Shown here: one piece after another, positions 16,001-25,315 of the stretch | Numbering within the stretch: position 1 is the stretch's first letter | Layout of the letters: every line of letters begins with the position of its first letter | NCBI GenBank assembly: GCA_035489015.1 | Contig: DATHKR010000255.1 | Coordinates: 23,198 to 87,197 of the forward strand | Direction of reading: 5' to 3' | Origin: DATFRY01 sp035489015 | GTDB taxonomy: Bacteria; Myxococcota_A; Polyangia; Haliangiales; Haliangiaceae | Length of the DNA stretch: 64,000 nucleotides | Program-made: the position numbers and the translations under genes | Notes under the pieces: model-generated | What the model was told of the DNA's origin: nothing | Database searches by the model: none | Seen by the model: only the letters and a program-made list of their open reading frames with translations

Positions 16001-19000
16001 GAGCGAGCGCAGCCGCTCGATCGCCGCGTCCGGCTCGAGCAGCTTTTCGGCGGTGACCAGCGCGACGCGGTGCAGGAGATCGACCCGCGCGTCACCGCCA
16101 TGGGCGGCGCGGCGGTCGAGCACCTCGACCAGGTCGGGCCACGCCTCCTCCTGCTGGTACAGGCGGTCGAGCGCGGCCAGCGCCTCCTGGTCGTCCGCAT
16201 CGCCGGCCAGGACCGCGCGCATGTGATTGATCGCCTCGAACGACTCGCCCAGCTCGCGCTCGTGCACCTGCGCGGCGGCGAAGTGGAGCGGACGGGCGTC
16301 GGCCTCGCCGCCGGCCAGCTCGATCTTGCGGGCCAGGATCCCGGCCAGCTCGCGCGGCTCGCCGACCGCCCGGTAGAGCCGCTCGAGCGCGTCGAGCGCG
16401 CGCGGATCGGTGTCCTCCATCGAGAGGACCGAGCGCCAGGCGGTGATCGCCTCGCGCGGCCGCTCGAGCGCGCGCTCGTGCAGCGTGGCGACTCGCTCGA
16501 GCAGATCGCGGCGCGCGGCCGGCTGGTCGGCCAGCTCGGCCCGCCGCGCCACCACCTCGACCAGCTCGGCGCTGCGCTCCTCCGCCTCGAGCAGGCGGTC
16601 GAGCGCGACCAGCGCGTCCGGATCGTCCTCGCGCGCCTGCAGCAGCCGGCGCAGCGCCGCGACCGCGGCCGGCCGGTCGGCGCGCCGCTCCTCGTGGATG
16701 GCGGCGATCCGGCGCAGGGTGCGCGCCACCCGGTCGAGGTCGTACTCGTCGGCGATGCCGCGCTCGAGGGTCGGCACCAGCTGGTCCCACGCCTCCAGCC
16801 GGGCGGCCAGCGCGAACAGGGTCTCGAACACCTCGTCGTCGCCGGTGTCCTCGCGCCACGCGCGCGACAGCGCGTCGAGGGCGAGGCCGAGATCGCCGCC
16901 GCGGCTCTCGTGCAGCTCGGCGATCTCGCGGAGCATCGCCACCCGGCGCGGGGCCTCGTCGGCGTACTCCAGCTGGGCGCCGAGGATGACGATGAGCTTC
17001 CGCCACCAGTCGTTCGATCGATAGATCGGCTCCAGGATGCCGGCGATGCGCTGCTTGTGCTTCTCGTCGACCACCAGGCGCTCGAGCGCGCCCAGCGCGG
17101 CCGGATCGGTCTGCACCTCCAGCACCTTCTCGTACTGGTCGATGGCGCCCTGGGTGTCGGTCAGGCGCTGCTCGAGCAGCTCGGCCAGGCGCAGCCGCAG
17201 GCGGATCGCCGCCCGCGGATCGCTGGTCCGCTCGATGCGTCCGACCAGGAGCTCGGCCAGCTCGAGCCACTGCTTCTGGACCTGGAACAGCCGCTCCAGC
17301 TCGTCGAGGGCCGGGGCGTGGTCCGGATCGATCTCGAGGGCGGCGCGGTGGGCCTCGGCCGCGCGGGCCAGGTCGTTCAGCCGCTCCTCGTGGATCTGCG
17401 CCATCCGGTGGTAGAGATCCAGCCGCCCGCCCGCCTCGGCGGACGCCTCGACCGCCTCCTCGTACGTCTCGATGAGCGCGTACCAGCGCTGGGCGCGGAT
17501 CAGCATCGCCTCCAGGCGCGAGAAGGTCTCGACGTCGCCCGGGCTGGCCTGCAACACCCGCCGGTAGGCGGCCTGGGCCCGCTCCACCTCGCCCAGCCGC
17601 CGCTCGCACAGCTCGGCCAGAGCCAGCGCCACCTCGCGCACCACCGGGCCCTCGCCCGGCTGATCGTCGAGCAGCTCCTCGTACAGGTTGGCCAGGCTGG
17701 ACCAGCCGTCGAGCACGCCGGCCAGGCGGACCAGCTGCGAGCGCAGGCCCGGCTCGCCCGGGTTCTCGCGCAGGAGCCGGCCGTACCAGCGGAACGCACC
17801 CTCCAGGTCCTCGAGCTGATCCTCGTGCAGGCGCGCGATGTAGCGCTCGAGCTGGACCCGCTCCTCGGGGGCGCTGGCCGCCTCCAGCTTGATCTCGTAG
17901 ATGCGGACCAGGCGCGGCCAGTCCTGCCGGGCCACGTAGATCGGCTCCAGCACCTCGGCCGCGGCGATCCGCGTGCCGGCGTCGTCGAGGTAGCGCTCGA
18001 GCGCGTCGCGCGCGCCGTCGTGGCCGGGGTCGCCGCCCAGCGCGGCGCTGTAGTTCTCGACCGCGCGCTCCGGGTCGTGGAGCTGGTTCTCGCACAGCTG
18101 GCCGAGCCGGTAGCGCAGCCTCACCGCCTCGTCGACGCTGAAGGCGAAGCCGAGCCGCCGCTCGACCAGGTCGGTCAGGTCGTGCCAGCGCTCGCCCTGC
18201 TGATAGAGGAGCTCGAGCGCCTCGGCCGCGCGGCTCGAGTCGGGCAGGAGCTCGATGACCTGCTCCCACGCGACGATGGCGTCGACCGGGCGGCCGAGCT
18301 GGTGCTGGCACAGCGACGCGGCGTCGGCCAGCGCCTCGGCGCGCGCCTCCAGGTCGTCGCCGGCCAGGTCGGCCTTGCGGACCAGGACGTCGTGGAGCGC
18401 CTCGTGCTCGCCGGCGTCGCGGTAGATGCCCTCGAGCGCGCCGAGCGCGCGGCGGTCGTCCGGCTGGCCCTCCAGCACCATCTGGTAGTACTTGCGGGCC
18501 AGCGCGGCGTCGTGGCGCACGCCGCGGGCGAGGTCGGCGATGTCGAGGTGCAGCCGGCGCTGCAGCTCGGCGTCGAACACGTCGGGCGCGATGAGCTGGT
18601 AGACCTCGATGAGGTCCTCCAGGCGCCCCTCCTCGGCCGCCACTCGCTCGAGCTCACGCAGGATCTCGGCCAGCTCCGGCTCGGACACCGCGGCGATCGC
18701 CGCGTCCTTGTAGGCGGCCAGCGCGCCCGGCCGGTCGCGCAGCGACTTCTCGCGCAGCTCGGCCACCCGGCGCAGGTGGCGCAGGCGCGCGCGCGGATCG
18801 CCGATCGCGTCGGCCACCCGCAGGAGCAGATCGGCCAGGCGGGCGTGGTCGCCGCTCTTCTCGTACAGCGGCATGAGCACGTCGGCGGCGCGCAGGCGCA
18901 GCTCGGGGTCGTCGAGCATCGCCTGCACCCGGGCGAGCGCGCCGGCGTTGCCCGGGTCCTGGGTCAGCACCTCGGCGTAGTACTCGAGCGCCTCGGTGTC

Positions 19001-22000
19001 GCGGCCGAGGTGGCGGTGGAGCAGCTCGCCCAGCTCGTAGACCAGCGCCGGCCGCTCGTCCGGCCGGGCCACCGCCAGGCGCCGCTCGATCACCTCGAGC
19101 AGATCGGCGTGGCGATCGCCGGCCCGGTACATGCGGGCCAGCTCGTCGAGCGCGCCGACGTCCTGCGGCATGAAGTCGAGCACCTCGAGCCACGCGCCGA
19201 TCCCCTCGCCCGGGCTGCCCAGGTCGCGCTCGTACAGGCGCGCCATCCGCTCGAGGTGGAGGCGCTTGTTGCCGGCGTCGGAGGCGAGCTCGACCCGGCG
19301 GCGCAGGATGTCGGCCAGGTCGCGCAGCTCGCCCTCGGCCAGGAGCAGGCGCTCGAGCGCGTCGAGCGCGGCCGGGCTGTCGGCGTCCTCGGTCAGCACC
19401 TCGCGCCACGCGGCGATCGCTGCGCGGGCGTCGCCGCCGCGCTCCTCCTCGAGCCGGGCCAGGCGGGTGAGGAGCGCCACCCGATCGGGGCGGGTCTCGG
19501 CCCACTCGGCCTGGCGGCGGACGATGTCGATGAGCTGCGGCCAGCGCTCCGCCTCGCCGTACAGGCGATCGAGCGCCTGGGCCGCGAACCGGGAGCTGTC
19601 GCCCGCGCTGCCCGGGTCGACCTCGAGCAGGCGGCGATACGCGTCGGTGGCGCGGTCGCGGTCGCCCAGCTTCTGCTCGGTCAGCTGCGCGATGTCGCGC
19701 AGGATGGCGGTGCGGCTGCCGAGCTCGGTCGGCCCGACCGCGGCGAGCGCGCGCTCGAGGGCGGCCAGCGCCTCGCTCCACGCCTCCAGGCGCGCGGCCA
19801 GGCGGATGACGTGCTGGCGCGAGCGCTCGTCGGACGGGCCGAGCGCGAGCACCTCGCGCCAGCTGTCGAACGCGGCCCGCTCGTGGGAGAGCTGCTCTTC
19901 CTCGACCGCGGCGACCCGGGCCAGGAGCTCGGCCGCCTCGACGGTGCTGGTGGCCAGCTCGCGCTGGACCCGCAGGACCACGCACAGGTCGCGCCAGGCG
20001 CCGTCCTCGGCGTGGAGCGGCTCGAGGATGCGCGCGACCCGCAGGCGCTGGTCCGGATCGGTCAGCAGATCCTCGAGCAGCGCGCGAGCCTCGGCGCTGT
20101 CGCGCTGGCGGCCGAGCACCTCCTCGATGAGATCGATGGCGCCGCTGCGATCGCGGAGCTCGGCGCTGCGCAGGCGCGCGCGCCGGATGAGCAGGGCCAG
20201 CTCGGCGGCCTGGTCGCCGACCACCTCCTGCTCGCGCGCGTACACCTCCTCGAGCTCGGTCCAGCGGCCGGCCGACTTGTACAGGCGCTCGAGCGAGTGG
20301 AAGGCGCGCAGGAGCGAGGGGTCGACCTCGAGCACCTCGCGGAACGCGGCGACCGCGCCGTCGAGATCACCGAGCATGGTCTCGCTCAGCTCGGCGATGG
20401 CGGACAGCAGATCGATGCGGCGCTGGTTGTCGAGCGTGGTGGTGAGCTGCTCGCGGCACAGCCCGCGCAGATCGGACCACCGGCCGGCCTCGCGGTAGAT
20501 CCGCTCGAGGCCGTACAGCGCCGCCTCGGCCCCGCTCTCGAGCGCGAGCACCTGGCGCCAGGCCAGCTCGGCCCGGTCGGTGTCGCCGAGCTGATCCTGA
20601 CAGAGGAGCGCCAGGTCGGCGGCCAGGGCGCGCCTGACCCCGACGTCGCCCTGCTTGTCCTCGAGATCGGCGATGAGGAGCTCGAGGTGATCGGCCAGGT
20701 CGGGCATGGCGCCGGTCGCCTCGGCCAGCCGGCCCAGCTCCTCGCGCATGTCGTTGCGGCCTGGATCGCGCTCGAGGACGCGCAGCCCGGCCTGGTAGGC
20801 CAGGTCGGCCCGCGACAGGCGCTGGTAGAGCGACACCAGGCGCCGGTCGAACTCGAGCTGCTGCTCGCCGGTGGCCGGACCGCGCAGGATCTCGATGGCG
20901 CGCGCGATCCGCTCCGGGTCGTCGGCCTGCTCGTAGGCGGGCAGGAGCAGCGCCGCCACCTCGCGCCGCATCTCCTGGGGCATGTCTCCCCCCAGGAACC
21001 GCTCGATGAGGCGGTGGATGTTGGCGCTCGGCTGCAGCGCGAGCGCCTGGCGGTAGGCGTCGAGCGCGCGCTCCGGGCTGGCCAGGTTGTTCTCGTACAG
21101 GCCGCCGGCGCGGAGCAGGAGCGCGACCTTGCCGTCCGACTCGGCGGTGAGGGCGAGCTCGCGCTCGATCACGTCGGCCAGGCCGGCCCAGTCGCCGCGC
21201 GCCTCGCTCAGCTTGGACAGCGCCTTGAGCGAGCGGCGCGATCCGGGATCCAGCTCGACGATGCGGCGGTAGGTCTTGACCGCCGCGTCGAGGTCGGCGA
21301 GCCGCTCCTCCTCGAGGAAGGCGGCCCGGAACAGGAGATCGAGCTGGCGGGCGCGGTCGGGCTCGATCGCGACCCGGCGGCGGTAGATGTCGAGCAGCCC
21401 CGGCCAGTCCGACCGGTGGGTGGCGATCTCCTCGAGCGCGGCCAGCGCCTCGCGGTCGTCCGGCACCTGGGCCAGCACCTGCTCCCAGTACCGCTGCGAC
21501 TGATCGACCGCGTGGAGCCGCGCGCTCGAGATCTTGCCCAGCTCGCGGAGCAGGCGGAGGCGCTCGGCGTCGCCGATCCCGGCCGCGCCGACCCGCCCGT
21601 CGAGGATGGCGGCGACCTCGTCCCACGCGTCCGACTCGGCGCCGAGGCGCTCGAGCTCGGCCATGAGGCGCGGATCGTCGGGGCGGAGCTGGAACGCGCG
21701 CGCCGCCCACTGGAAGGCGAGCGCCTTGGAGCCGAGCCGGTCCTCGCACAGCGCGCGGATCTCGCCGAGCAGGCGCAGGCGGGCGTCGTCGTCGGGGGCG
21801 TGCTCGAGCAGGATCTCGTAGGTGGCGAGCAGCCGGGCCGATTTTCCGGCCTTGGTATAGAGCGGGGTCAGCGCGCGGGCCGCGCCGGCGTGGCGCGGAT
21901 CGATCGACAGGACCCGCTCCCAGGCCCGCGCGATCTTCTCCTGGCTGGACAGGTGCGCGCCCGCCACCGCCGCGGCGCGCTCGAACAGGGCGAGCTTGGC

Positions 22001-24292
22001 GACGCGGTCGTCGGTGCGGTCGGCGATGGCGTGGAAGGAGTCGACCACCTCGTCCCACTGGCCGAGCTCGCCGTAGGTGCGCTCGAGGGAATCGAGGTCG
22101 CCGGACGCCGAGTAGAGCTCGCGCAGGATGCGAGCGGCGCGCGGGTGGGCGCGATCGGTGTGGAGCAGCTCGCGGTAGATCTCGCCGGCCTGGGCCGGCG
22201 CGCGGAGCTTCTCGGCGAACAGGGCGCCGAGGCGCTCGAGGACGGCGATCGCCTCGGCCGGGGTGCGGGCGAGGTCGCGCTGGCGGCGGTAGATGTCGGC
22301 GAGGGCCAGGTAGCGCTTGTCGCGCTCGTAGAGGGTGGCCAGGGCGGACAGCGCGGTCCGCTCGCTGTCGGATCCGGGCAGCGACGGTGCGCCCGCCGCC
22401 CGCGCGGCCTGAGCGGCATCGCGCGCCGCCTCGCCGCCGGGCGACGAGACGGTCTCGAGCACCCGGTTCCAGATATCGATCGCCAGCCGAGAATCCCCCA
22501 GCCGCTCGGCCGCCAGGTGGGCCATCTCGACCAGCCGATCCCCCCGCTCGCCGAGCGGCAGGTGCGAGGCCTCGCGCCCGAGCAGCGAGATCAGCGCGCG
22601 CCACTGCCGGCGCCGGTTGTAGATGTCCTTCAGGCTGGCCATCGCCTCGCGGTCGGCGGGCGCGATCTCGAGCAGGTGCTCGAGCGGTCGGATCGCCTGG
22701 CCGTAGTTGCCGAACCGCTCGATCCACAGCGCCGCCACCTCGCGCAGGATCTCGACCCGCTCGGCCGGGGCCACGCGCGGCAGCTCCGCCTTGCGCCCGA
22801 GCACCGCGATGAGATCGCTCCACTGGGCCCGCTGCTTGTACTTCTCCGACAGCGCGTCGAGCGCGCCGCGGTGGGTCGGATCGAGCGCGAGGATGGCGCT
22901 GTAGGTGTTGATGGCCATCACGTCGAGCTTCATGCGCTCGTAGATCTCGACCACCTTGAGCAGCCCGGACACGCGGCCGGCCACGTCGCCCGGCGCGCGC
23001 CGCTCGATCTCGTCCTTCATGAGGTCGAGCAGGCCGTTCCACTTCTCGGTGCGGGCGTAGAGCCGCTTCAGCGCCTCGCGCGCCTCCGGCGAGTCCGGCT
23101 CGGCCCTGAGGATCGCCTTCCACGCGTCGATCGCCTTCTCCGGGCTCTCCAGGTCGAACTCGGAGATCTCGGCGATGGCGATCGACAGCTGGCGACGGCG
23201 CCCGGCGTCGTCGGCCGGGACCGCCTTGTGCGCCTGGCGGTAGATCTGGACCAGCTGGTTGGCGTCGCCGCGCGCGCGCAGGAAGTCGCGATAGAACTCG
23301 AGCGCGGCCGGGTGAGCCGGGTCGACCTTGCGGATCCGGCGGAAGAACTCCTCGGCGGCGTCCAGGTTGCCGAGCCGCTTCCAGTGCAGCATCGCGATCT
23401 GGAGCAGAGTTCCGACCTCGACGTCGGCGCTGGAGCCGCGCCGGCGCGCCTTCAGCGCGTTCGAGTACAGCATCACCAGCGCCGACCAGTTCTCGGCCCG
23501 CTGGTACTCGTCGGCCAGCAGGTTGAGCGCGCGCGGGTTGCCCGGCTCGAGCGCGACCACCTTCTTCATGCACGCTGCCGCCTGCTCGGGCCGCCCGAGC
23601 CGGTGCTGGGCCAGCTCGGCCAGCCCGATGAGCGCGTGGACGCGCTCGTCCGAGACGGTGGCGGACTCGGCTCGCTTCTCGAGCAGGTCGGCGAGATCGG
23701 TCCACTTGCCGCCGGCCCGGAGCAGGCGCTCGAGGTGGGTGGCGGCCCGCCGGTTGGCGGGATCGACCTCGAGGGCGCGGCGGAGCAGCACCTCGACGTC
23801 GGGCGAGCCGCGCTCGTAGCGCGCGGTGGTCTCGGCGGCGGACAGATAGAGCGCGGTGGTCAGCTGGCGGTCGGTCGACCCGCGCGCCTCGTCGAGGTAC
23901 TTGGCGACCACCTTGCGCCAGTTGGCGCGCAGCAGATCGAGATGCTCGAGGATCTCCTGTGCGTCCTCGTCGTCGGGGCGGAGCTCGAGCACGCGGCGGA
24001 AGCAGTCGACCGCGTCCTTCTCGCTGAGGATGTCCTCGACGTAGAGCTGACCCTTCTTGCGGAGCAGATCGGCGCGGCGGCCGGTGTCGGGGGCGGCCTG
24101 GATCTCGGCGTCGAACAGGCGCTCGAGCAGCTCGAGCTGGCCGCGCTCGCGCAGCGACTCGCGAGTGGCATCGACCGCCGTCTGCGCCTCGCTGGTGCCG
24201 AGCACCGGCGCCAGCTTCTCGAGCGCCGCCCGCGCCTGGTCGTCGGTCGGGTCGCTGGTGAGGATCGCAAGGTACTCCTGGAACTCGGGCAT
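13004..24292 (-). CDS. giant tetratricopeptide-repeat protein (3762 residues)
   Basis: Single uninterrupted gene of 11.3 kb. No signal peptide is visible at the N-terminus (MPEFQEYLAILTSDPTDDQA), so a cytoplasmic location is likely. Almost the whole chain consists of TPR-like helix pairs in a composite unit of about 72-75 residues: an ALDALERLYxxxGRWxDL block, a basic VLERRAELA block, and an LGDxxxAIxAWRxVLExDP block, giving some 50 units. It ends in canonical TPRs (ALAAYEEAFRIDPTSVETMIGLGRLHVD, AKGMFQRALELEPQNPTVRQAL). The size and composition resemble the myxobacterial TPR protein AgmK/GltI (about 3800 residues) of the gliding-motility machinery, but no other motility gene is in this window, so orthology is a hypothesis. 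TACCAT at 24334-24329 and a GAGG ribosome-binding site just before the ATG fit a short leader. Confidence 0.92.
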   Translation of the reverse strand: MPEFQEYLAILTSDPTDDQARAALEKLAPVLGTSEAQTAVDATRESLRERGQLELLERLFDAEIQAAPDTGRRADLLRKKGQLYVEDILSEKDAVDCFRRVLELRPDDEDAQEILEHLDLLRANWRKVVAKYLDEARGSTDRQLTTALYLSAAETTARYERGSPDVEVLLRRALEVDPANRRAATHLERLLRAGGKWTDLADLLEKRAESATVSDERVHALIGLAELAQHRLGRPEQAAACMKKVVALEPGNPRALNLLADEYQRAENWSALVMLYSNALKARRRGSSADVEVGTLLQIAMLHWKRLGNLDAAEEFFRRIRKVDPAHPAALEFYRDFLRARGDANQLVQIYRQAHKAVPADDAGRRRQLSIAIAEISEFDLESPEKAIDAWKAILRAEPDSPEAREALKRLYARTEKWNGLLDLMKDEIERRAPGDVAGRVSGLLKVVEIYERMKLDVMAINTYSAILALDPTHRGALDALSEKYKQRAQWSDLIAVLGRKAELPRVAPAERVEILREVAALWIERFGNYGQAIRPLEHLLEIAPADREAMASLKDIYNRRRQWRALISLLGREASHLPLGERGDRLVEMAHLAAERLGDSRLAIDIWNRVLETVSSPGGEAARDAAQAARAAGAPSLPGSDSERTALSALATLYERDKRYLALADIYRRQRDLARTPAEAIAVLERLGALFAEKLRAPAQAGEIYRELLHTDRAHPRAARILRELYSASGDLDSLERTYGELGQWDEVVDSFHAIADRTDDRVAKLALFERAAAVAGAHLSSQEKIARAWERVLSIDPRHAGAARALTPLYTKAGKSARLLATYEILLEHAPDDDARLRLLGEIRALCEDRLGSKALAFQWAARAFQLRPDDPRLMAELERLGAESDAWDEVAAILDGRVGAAGIGDAERLRLLRELGKISSARLHAVDQSQRYWEQVLAQVPDDREALAALEEIATHRSDWPGLLDIYRRRVAIEPDRARQLDLLFRAAFLEEERLADLDAAVKTYRRIVELDPGSRRSLKALSKLSEARGDWAGLADVIERELALTAESDGKVALLLRAGGLYENNLASPERALDAYRQALALQPSANIHRLIERFLGGDMPQEMRREVAALLLPAYEQADDPERIARAIEILRGPATGEQQLEFDRRLVSLYQRLSRADLAYQAGLRVLERDPGRNDMREELGRLAEATGAMPDLADHLELLIADLEDKQGDVGVRRALAADLALLCQDQLGDTDRAELAWRQVLALESGAEAALYGLERIYREAGRWSDLRGLCREQLTTTLDNQRRIDLLSAIAELSETMLGDLDGAVAAFREVLEVDPSLLRAFHSLERLYKSAGRWTELEEVYAREQEVVGDQAAELALLIRRARLRSAELRDRSGAIDLIEEVLGRQRDSAEARALLEDLLTDPDQRLRVARILEPLHAEDGAWRDLCVVLRVQRELATSTVEAAELLARVAAVEEEQLSHERAAFDSWREVLALGPSDERSRQHVIRLAARLEAWSEALAALERALAAVGPTELGSRTAILRDIAQLTEQKLGDRDRATDAYRRLLEVDPGSAGDSSRFAAQALDRLYGEAERWPQLIDIVRRQAEWAETRPDRVALLTRLARLEEERGGDARAAIAAWREVLTEDADSPAALDALERLLLAEGELRDLADILRRRVELASDAGNKRLHLERMARLYERDLGSPGEGIGAWLEVLDFMPQDVGALDELARMYRAGDRHADLLEVIERRLAVARPDERPALVYELGELLHRHLGRDTEALEYYAEVLTQDPGNAGALARVQAMLDDPELRLRAADVLMPLYEKSGDHARLADLLLRVADAIGDPRARLRHLRRVAELREKSLRDRPGALAAYKDAAIAAVSEPELAEILRELERVAAEEGRLEDLIEVYQLIAPDVFDAELQRRLHLDIADLARGVRHDAALARKYYQMVLEGQPDDRRALGALEGIYRDAGEHEALHDVLVRKADLAGDDLEARAEALADAASLCQHQLGRPVDAIVAWEQVIELLPDSSRAAEALELLYQQGERWHDLTDLVERRLGFAFSVDEAVRLRYRLGQLCENQLHDPERAVENYSAALGGDPGHDGARDALERYLDDAGTRIAAAEVLEPIYVARQDWPRLVRIYEIKLEAASAPEERVQLERYIARLHEDQLEDLEGAFRWYGRLLRENPGEPGLRSQLVRLAGVLDGWSSLANLYEELLDDQPGEGPVVREVALALAELCERRLGEVERAQAAYRRVLQASPGDVETFSRLEAMLIRAQRWYALIETYEEAVEASAEAGGRLDLYHRMAQIHEERLNDLARAAEAHRAALEIDPDHAPALDELERLFQVQKQWLELAELLVGRIERTSDPRAAIRLRLRLAELLEQRLTDTQGAIDQYEKVLEVQTDPAALGALERLVVDEKHKQRIAGILEPIYRSNDWWRKLIVILGAQLEYADEAPRRVAMLREIAELHESRGGDLGLALDALSRAWREDTGDDEVFETLFALAARLEAWDQLVPTLERGIADEYDLDRVARTLRRIAAIHEERRADRPAAVAALRRLLQAREDDPDALVALDRLLEAEERSAELVEVVARRAELADQPAARRDLLERVATLHERALERPREAITAWRSVLSMEDTDPRALDALERLYRAVGEPRELAGILARKIELAGGEADARPLHFAAAQVHERELGESFEAINHMRAVLAGDADDQEALAALDRLYQQEEAWPDLVEVLDRRAAHGGDARVDLLHRVALVTAEKLLEPDAAIERLRSLLAEAPRHAGARATLDAMTRDEETLMAAAAVLEELYRGEGAHDLMAELAERRLAVQVLDRDQRAAQLAALAGLHERDRRDPDEAFRVWARALRESPEDEAVQAQLERLAAARGSWDDLIDLYDAMLADAALPETEFLYASKLARVHEEALGDLDRAADRYRRALAAASDERDTLDALARIYEMAARHAELAEILSRQADAWLDEAKQAEILFRLGDVRQERLGDVEGAVRAYREVLERDPGHPPARAALERLVRDDRVRAEVVATLEPLYESDHDHRRLADLLVTKLPLTPESTERAAIYARVAELAENELGDPMRALDAVGGWLAEDPSSETALAEVERLAESVGRWSEVAARLRGIVDSIESQSVKLPLLHKLGAVQLDREHDLEAAEKTFRAVIELDPESPTALASLERIHRERGDRAALADVLWRRGALAFDAAEKRACLAEVAELREELSDIAGAAAAWHAVLELDEGDAGALARLAVIYEREREWHKLIEVLETSARFAGGATDERAARARIAVLWAVQVGDLDQAAQAWQAALDLAPSDQEALAALEELHTRRGDAGAVQEVLNRRLEASTSDPERVDVLRRLARLAEERNQVDDAIHDLHRILDIDGASMSAFDELERLLGGARRWHDLVELHRRRAEVEERRGAVDEEVRALVKAADVWESKLENPEAAGEVLEIILQRRPDTVPALTRLARIYAGAGEWERSSEVLGKALALGPRGADAAELHVRLGDAARRKAEADGTDADEAAMTHYLEALRQEPGHPEAVAAAEAVARRREDWALVAELGGKRYQAASDPAERLALALELAGLWKDRLGQPAQAVPLLEEVVQARPDDPRALSPLADLYVAAGRGREAVPLYERLAAEAKKGRVMKDVARYRQRLGHLYQVSGDGERALAAYEEAFRIDPTSVETMIGLGRLHVDRREWDKARRVYRSLVLQNVDASVGMSKAEVYYWLGVVHVELGEKDKAKGMFQRALELEPQNPTVRQALASL

Positions 24293-24328
24293 TCCGCCTC
24301 TTCTCCGGCGACGGGGTGCAGACCCAGG

Positions 24329-24334
24329 ATGGTA
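24329..24334 (-). promoter_or_regulatory. candidate -10 (TACCAT) of the giant TPR gene
   Basis: TACCAT on the minus strand would start transcription about 30 bases before the ATG at 24292. Unlike many genes here, this leader carries a purine-rich GAGAAGAGGCGG ribosome-binding stretch. Confidence 0.4.
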
Positions 24335-24365
24335 CTCTCCAGCGCGAGGCGAGACAACGCCCCGA

Positions 24366-24389
24366 GCCCTTGCGATTCAGTGGGTTATC
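24366..24389 (+). repeat. copy 1 of a 24-base conserved element (20 of 24 identical to 27395-27418)
   Basis: GCCCTTGCGATTCAG followed by TGGGTTATC lies upstream of the small lipoprotein gene. A near copy in the same orientation lies upstream of the AAA ATPase gene. It is AT-richer than the surroundings and its role is unknown. Confidence 0.4.
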
Positions 24390-24460
24390 CATGCGCAGGC
24401 CCACCGCGATCAGGCGAGACTGACGGTGGACGGCGCACCTTCGCGCCCAGGGAGGAAGCG

Positions 24461-25000
24461 ATGACGGACCGGACGTGGAAGAGGATCGCGACCGCGCTGG
24501 CGGTGGCGGCAGCGCTGGCGGCCTGCGGTGACGGAGGCTCCAGCGGCAGCGGGGTGGACGGCGACAAGACGCTCGATCAGCTGAGCGACGACGAGGCGGT
24601 CGACCTCTGCGAGTGGAGCAGCACCCTCATCTCGGACGAGGAGCTGACCCGATTCGGCTGCTACTTCGCCGCGCTCCTGGTCAGCGAGAGCCGCGACCAG
24701 TGCGAGGACCTGGCCCAGCAGTGCATCGACGACGCCGAGCCCGACGAAGGGATCGAGTGCGTCGCCGACGGCGACCTCCCCGAGTGCGCCAGCCAGGTGA
24801 CCGTCGCCGAGATCGAGGACTGCACCGCGGACACCATCGACCAGGTCGAGGACATCGCCGGCGACATCAGCTGCGACACCGACCCCCAGGACATCTTCAC
24901 CATCGATCAGCCGCCCAGCTGCATCGAGATCGAAGACAAGTGCCCCGAGCTGTTCGACGACGACGAGGAAGACCCTTCAAGCCCTGGTTTCGCCACGTGA
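24461..25000 (+). CDS. small acidic Cys-rich lipoprotein, function unknown
   Basis: 179-residue predicted lipoprotein. A basic start and hydrophobic stretch end AALAAC (Cys22), followed by a Gly/Ser-rich tether. The mature part is very acidic and has about a dozen Cys (DLCEWSS, FGCYFAA, QCEDLAQQCIDD, IECVADG, PECASQ, DCTAD, SCDTD, SCIEIEDKCPELF), suggesting a disulfide-linked periplasmic or surface domain. Such orphan Cys-rich lipoproteins are typical of myxobacteria. The ATG is preceded by a good ribosome-binding site, GGGAGGAA, ending five bases before it. The open frame runs thousands of bases upstream on this strand, but only as a shadow of the TPR gene. No family recognised. Confidence 0.85.
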   Translation: MTDRTWKRIATALAVAAALAACGDGGSSGSGVDGDKTLDQLSDDEAVDLCEWSSTLISDEELTRFGCYFAALLVSESRDQCEDLAQQCIDDAEPDEGIECVADGDLPECASQVTVAEIEDCTADTIDQVEDIAGDISCDTDPQDIFTIDQPPSCIEIEDKCPELFDDDEEDPSSPGFAT

Positions 25001-25104
25001 TGTAGGGGCGGGCCGGCAGCGCAGCACCAGCCGCGCCGTCTCGATGCGATAGGCCGGCCCGGTCGGATTCAATGGGCGGGCGGGAAGGCGCGGGACCAGC
25101 GGAA

Positions 25105-25126
25105 CCACTCGTTCCGGAACGAGTGG
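25105..25126. repeat. perfect 22-bp palindrome, left copy bracketing the HNH gene
   Basis: CCACTCGTTCC is followed directly by its reverse complement GGAACGAGTGG. The inner 18 bases (25108-25125) are identical to 26856-26873 at the 3' end of the DUF222-HNH gene, 1748 bases away. Only these two copies of GTTCCGGAAC were noticed in the window. Confidence 0.8.
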
Positions 25127-25153
25127 ATCGTCGAACGATCGGCACCGACGGAG

Positions 25154-25266
25154 ATGCGCGTTTCTCGCGTCGATTTTTCTGTGTGGTGGACCGGATCGCC
25201 GCGAGGCGAGATCACGATTTCAGAGGCCGCTGCCAGCCTGGGGCGCTCTGAGCGGCAGATGCAGCG
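25154..25266 (+). pseudogene. truncated transposase helix-turn-helix fragment
   Basis: This frame encodes RGEITISEAAASLGRSERQM, which matches the N-terminal helix-turn-helix of ISNCY-type and related transposases (consensus-like RGxLTxxEAAxxLGxSERQVRR). The similarity stops after about 38 codons and no DDE catalytic region follows. The open frame continues to 25486 only as low-quality sequence through the repeat pair at 25316-25359. Interpreted as a decayed insertion-sequence remnant; the exact family is uncertain. Confidence 0.45.
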
Positions 25267-25315
25267 CGGAACCGTCGGCCGCTCGCCGGCGAATGCGATC
25301 ACACCGACGACGAAC

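Noticed and set aside
13106..24460. Plus-strand open frame of nearly 3800 codons opposite the TPR gene
   Set aside because: Its translation is Leu/Val/Ala/Arg/Gln-rich with no recognisable fold, while the minus strand is an unmistakable TPR protein. Only the last 180 codons (from 24461) are a real gene.
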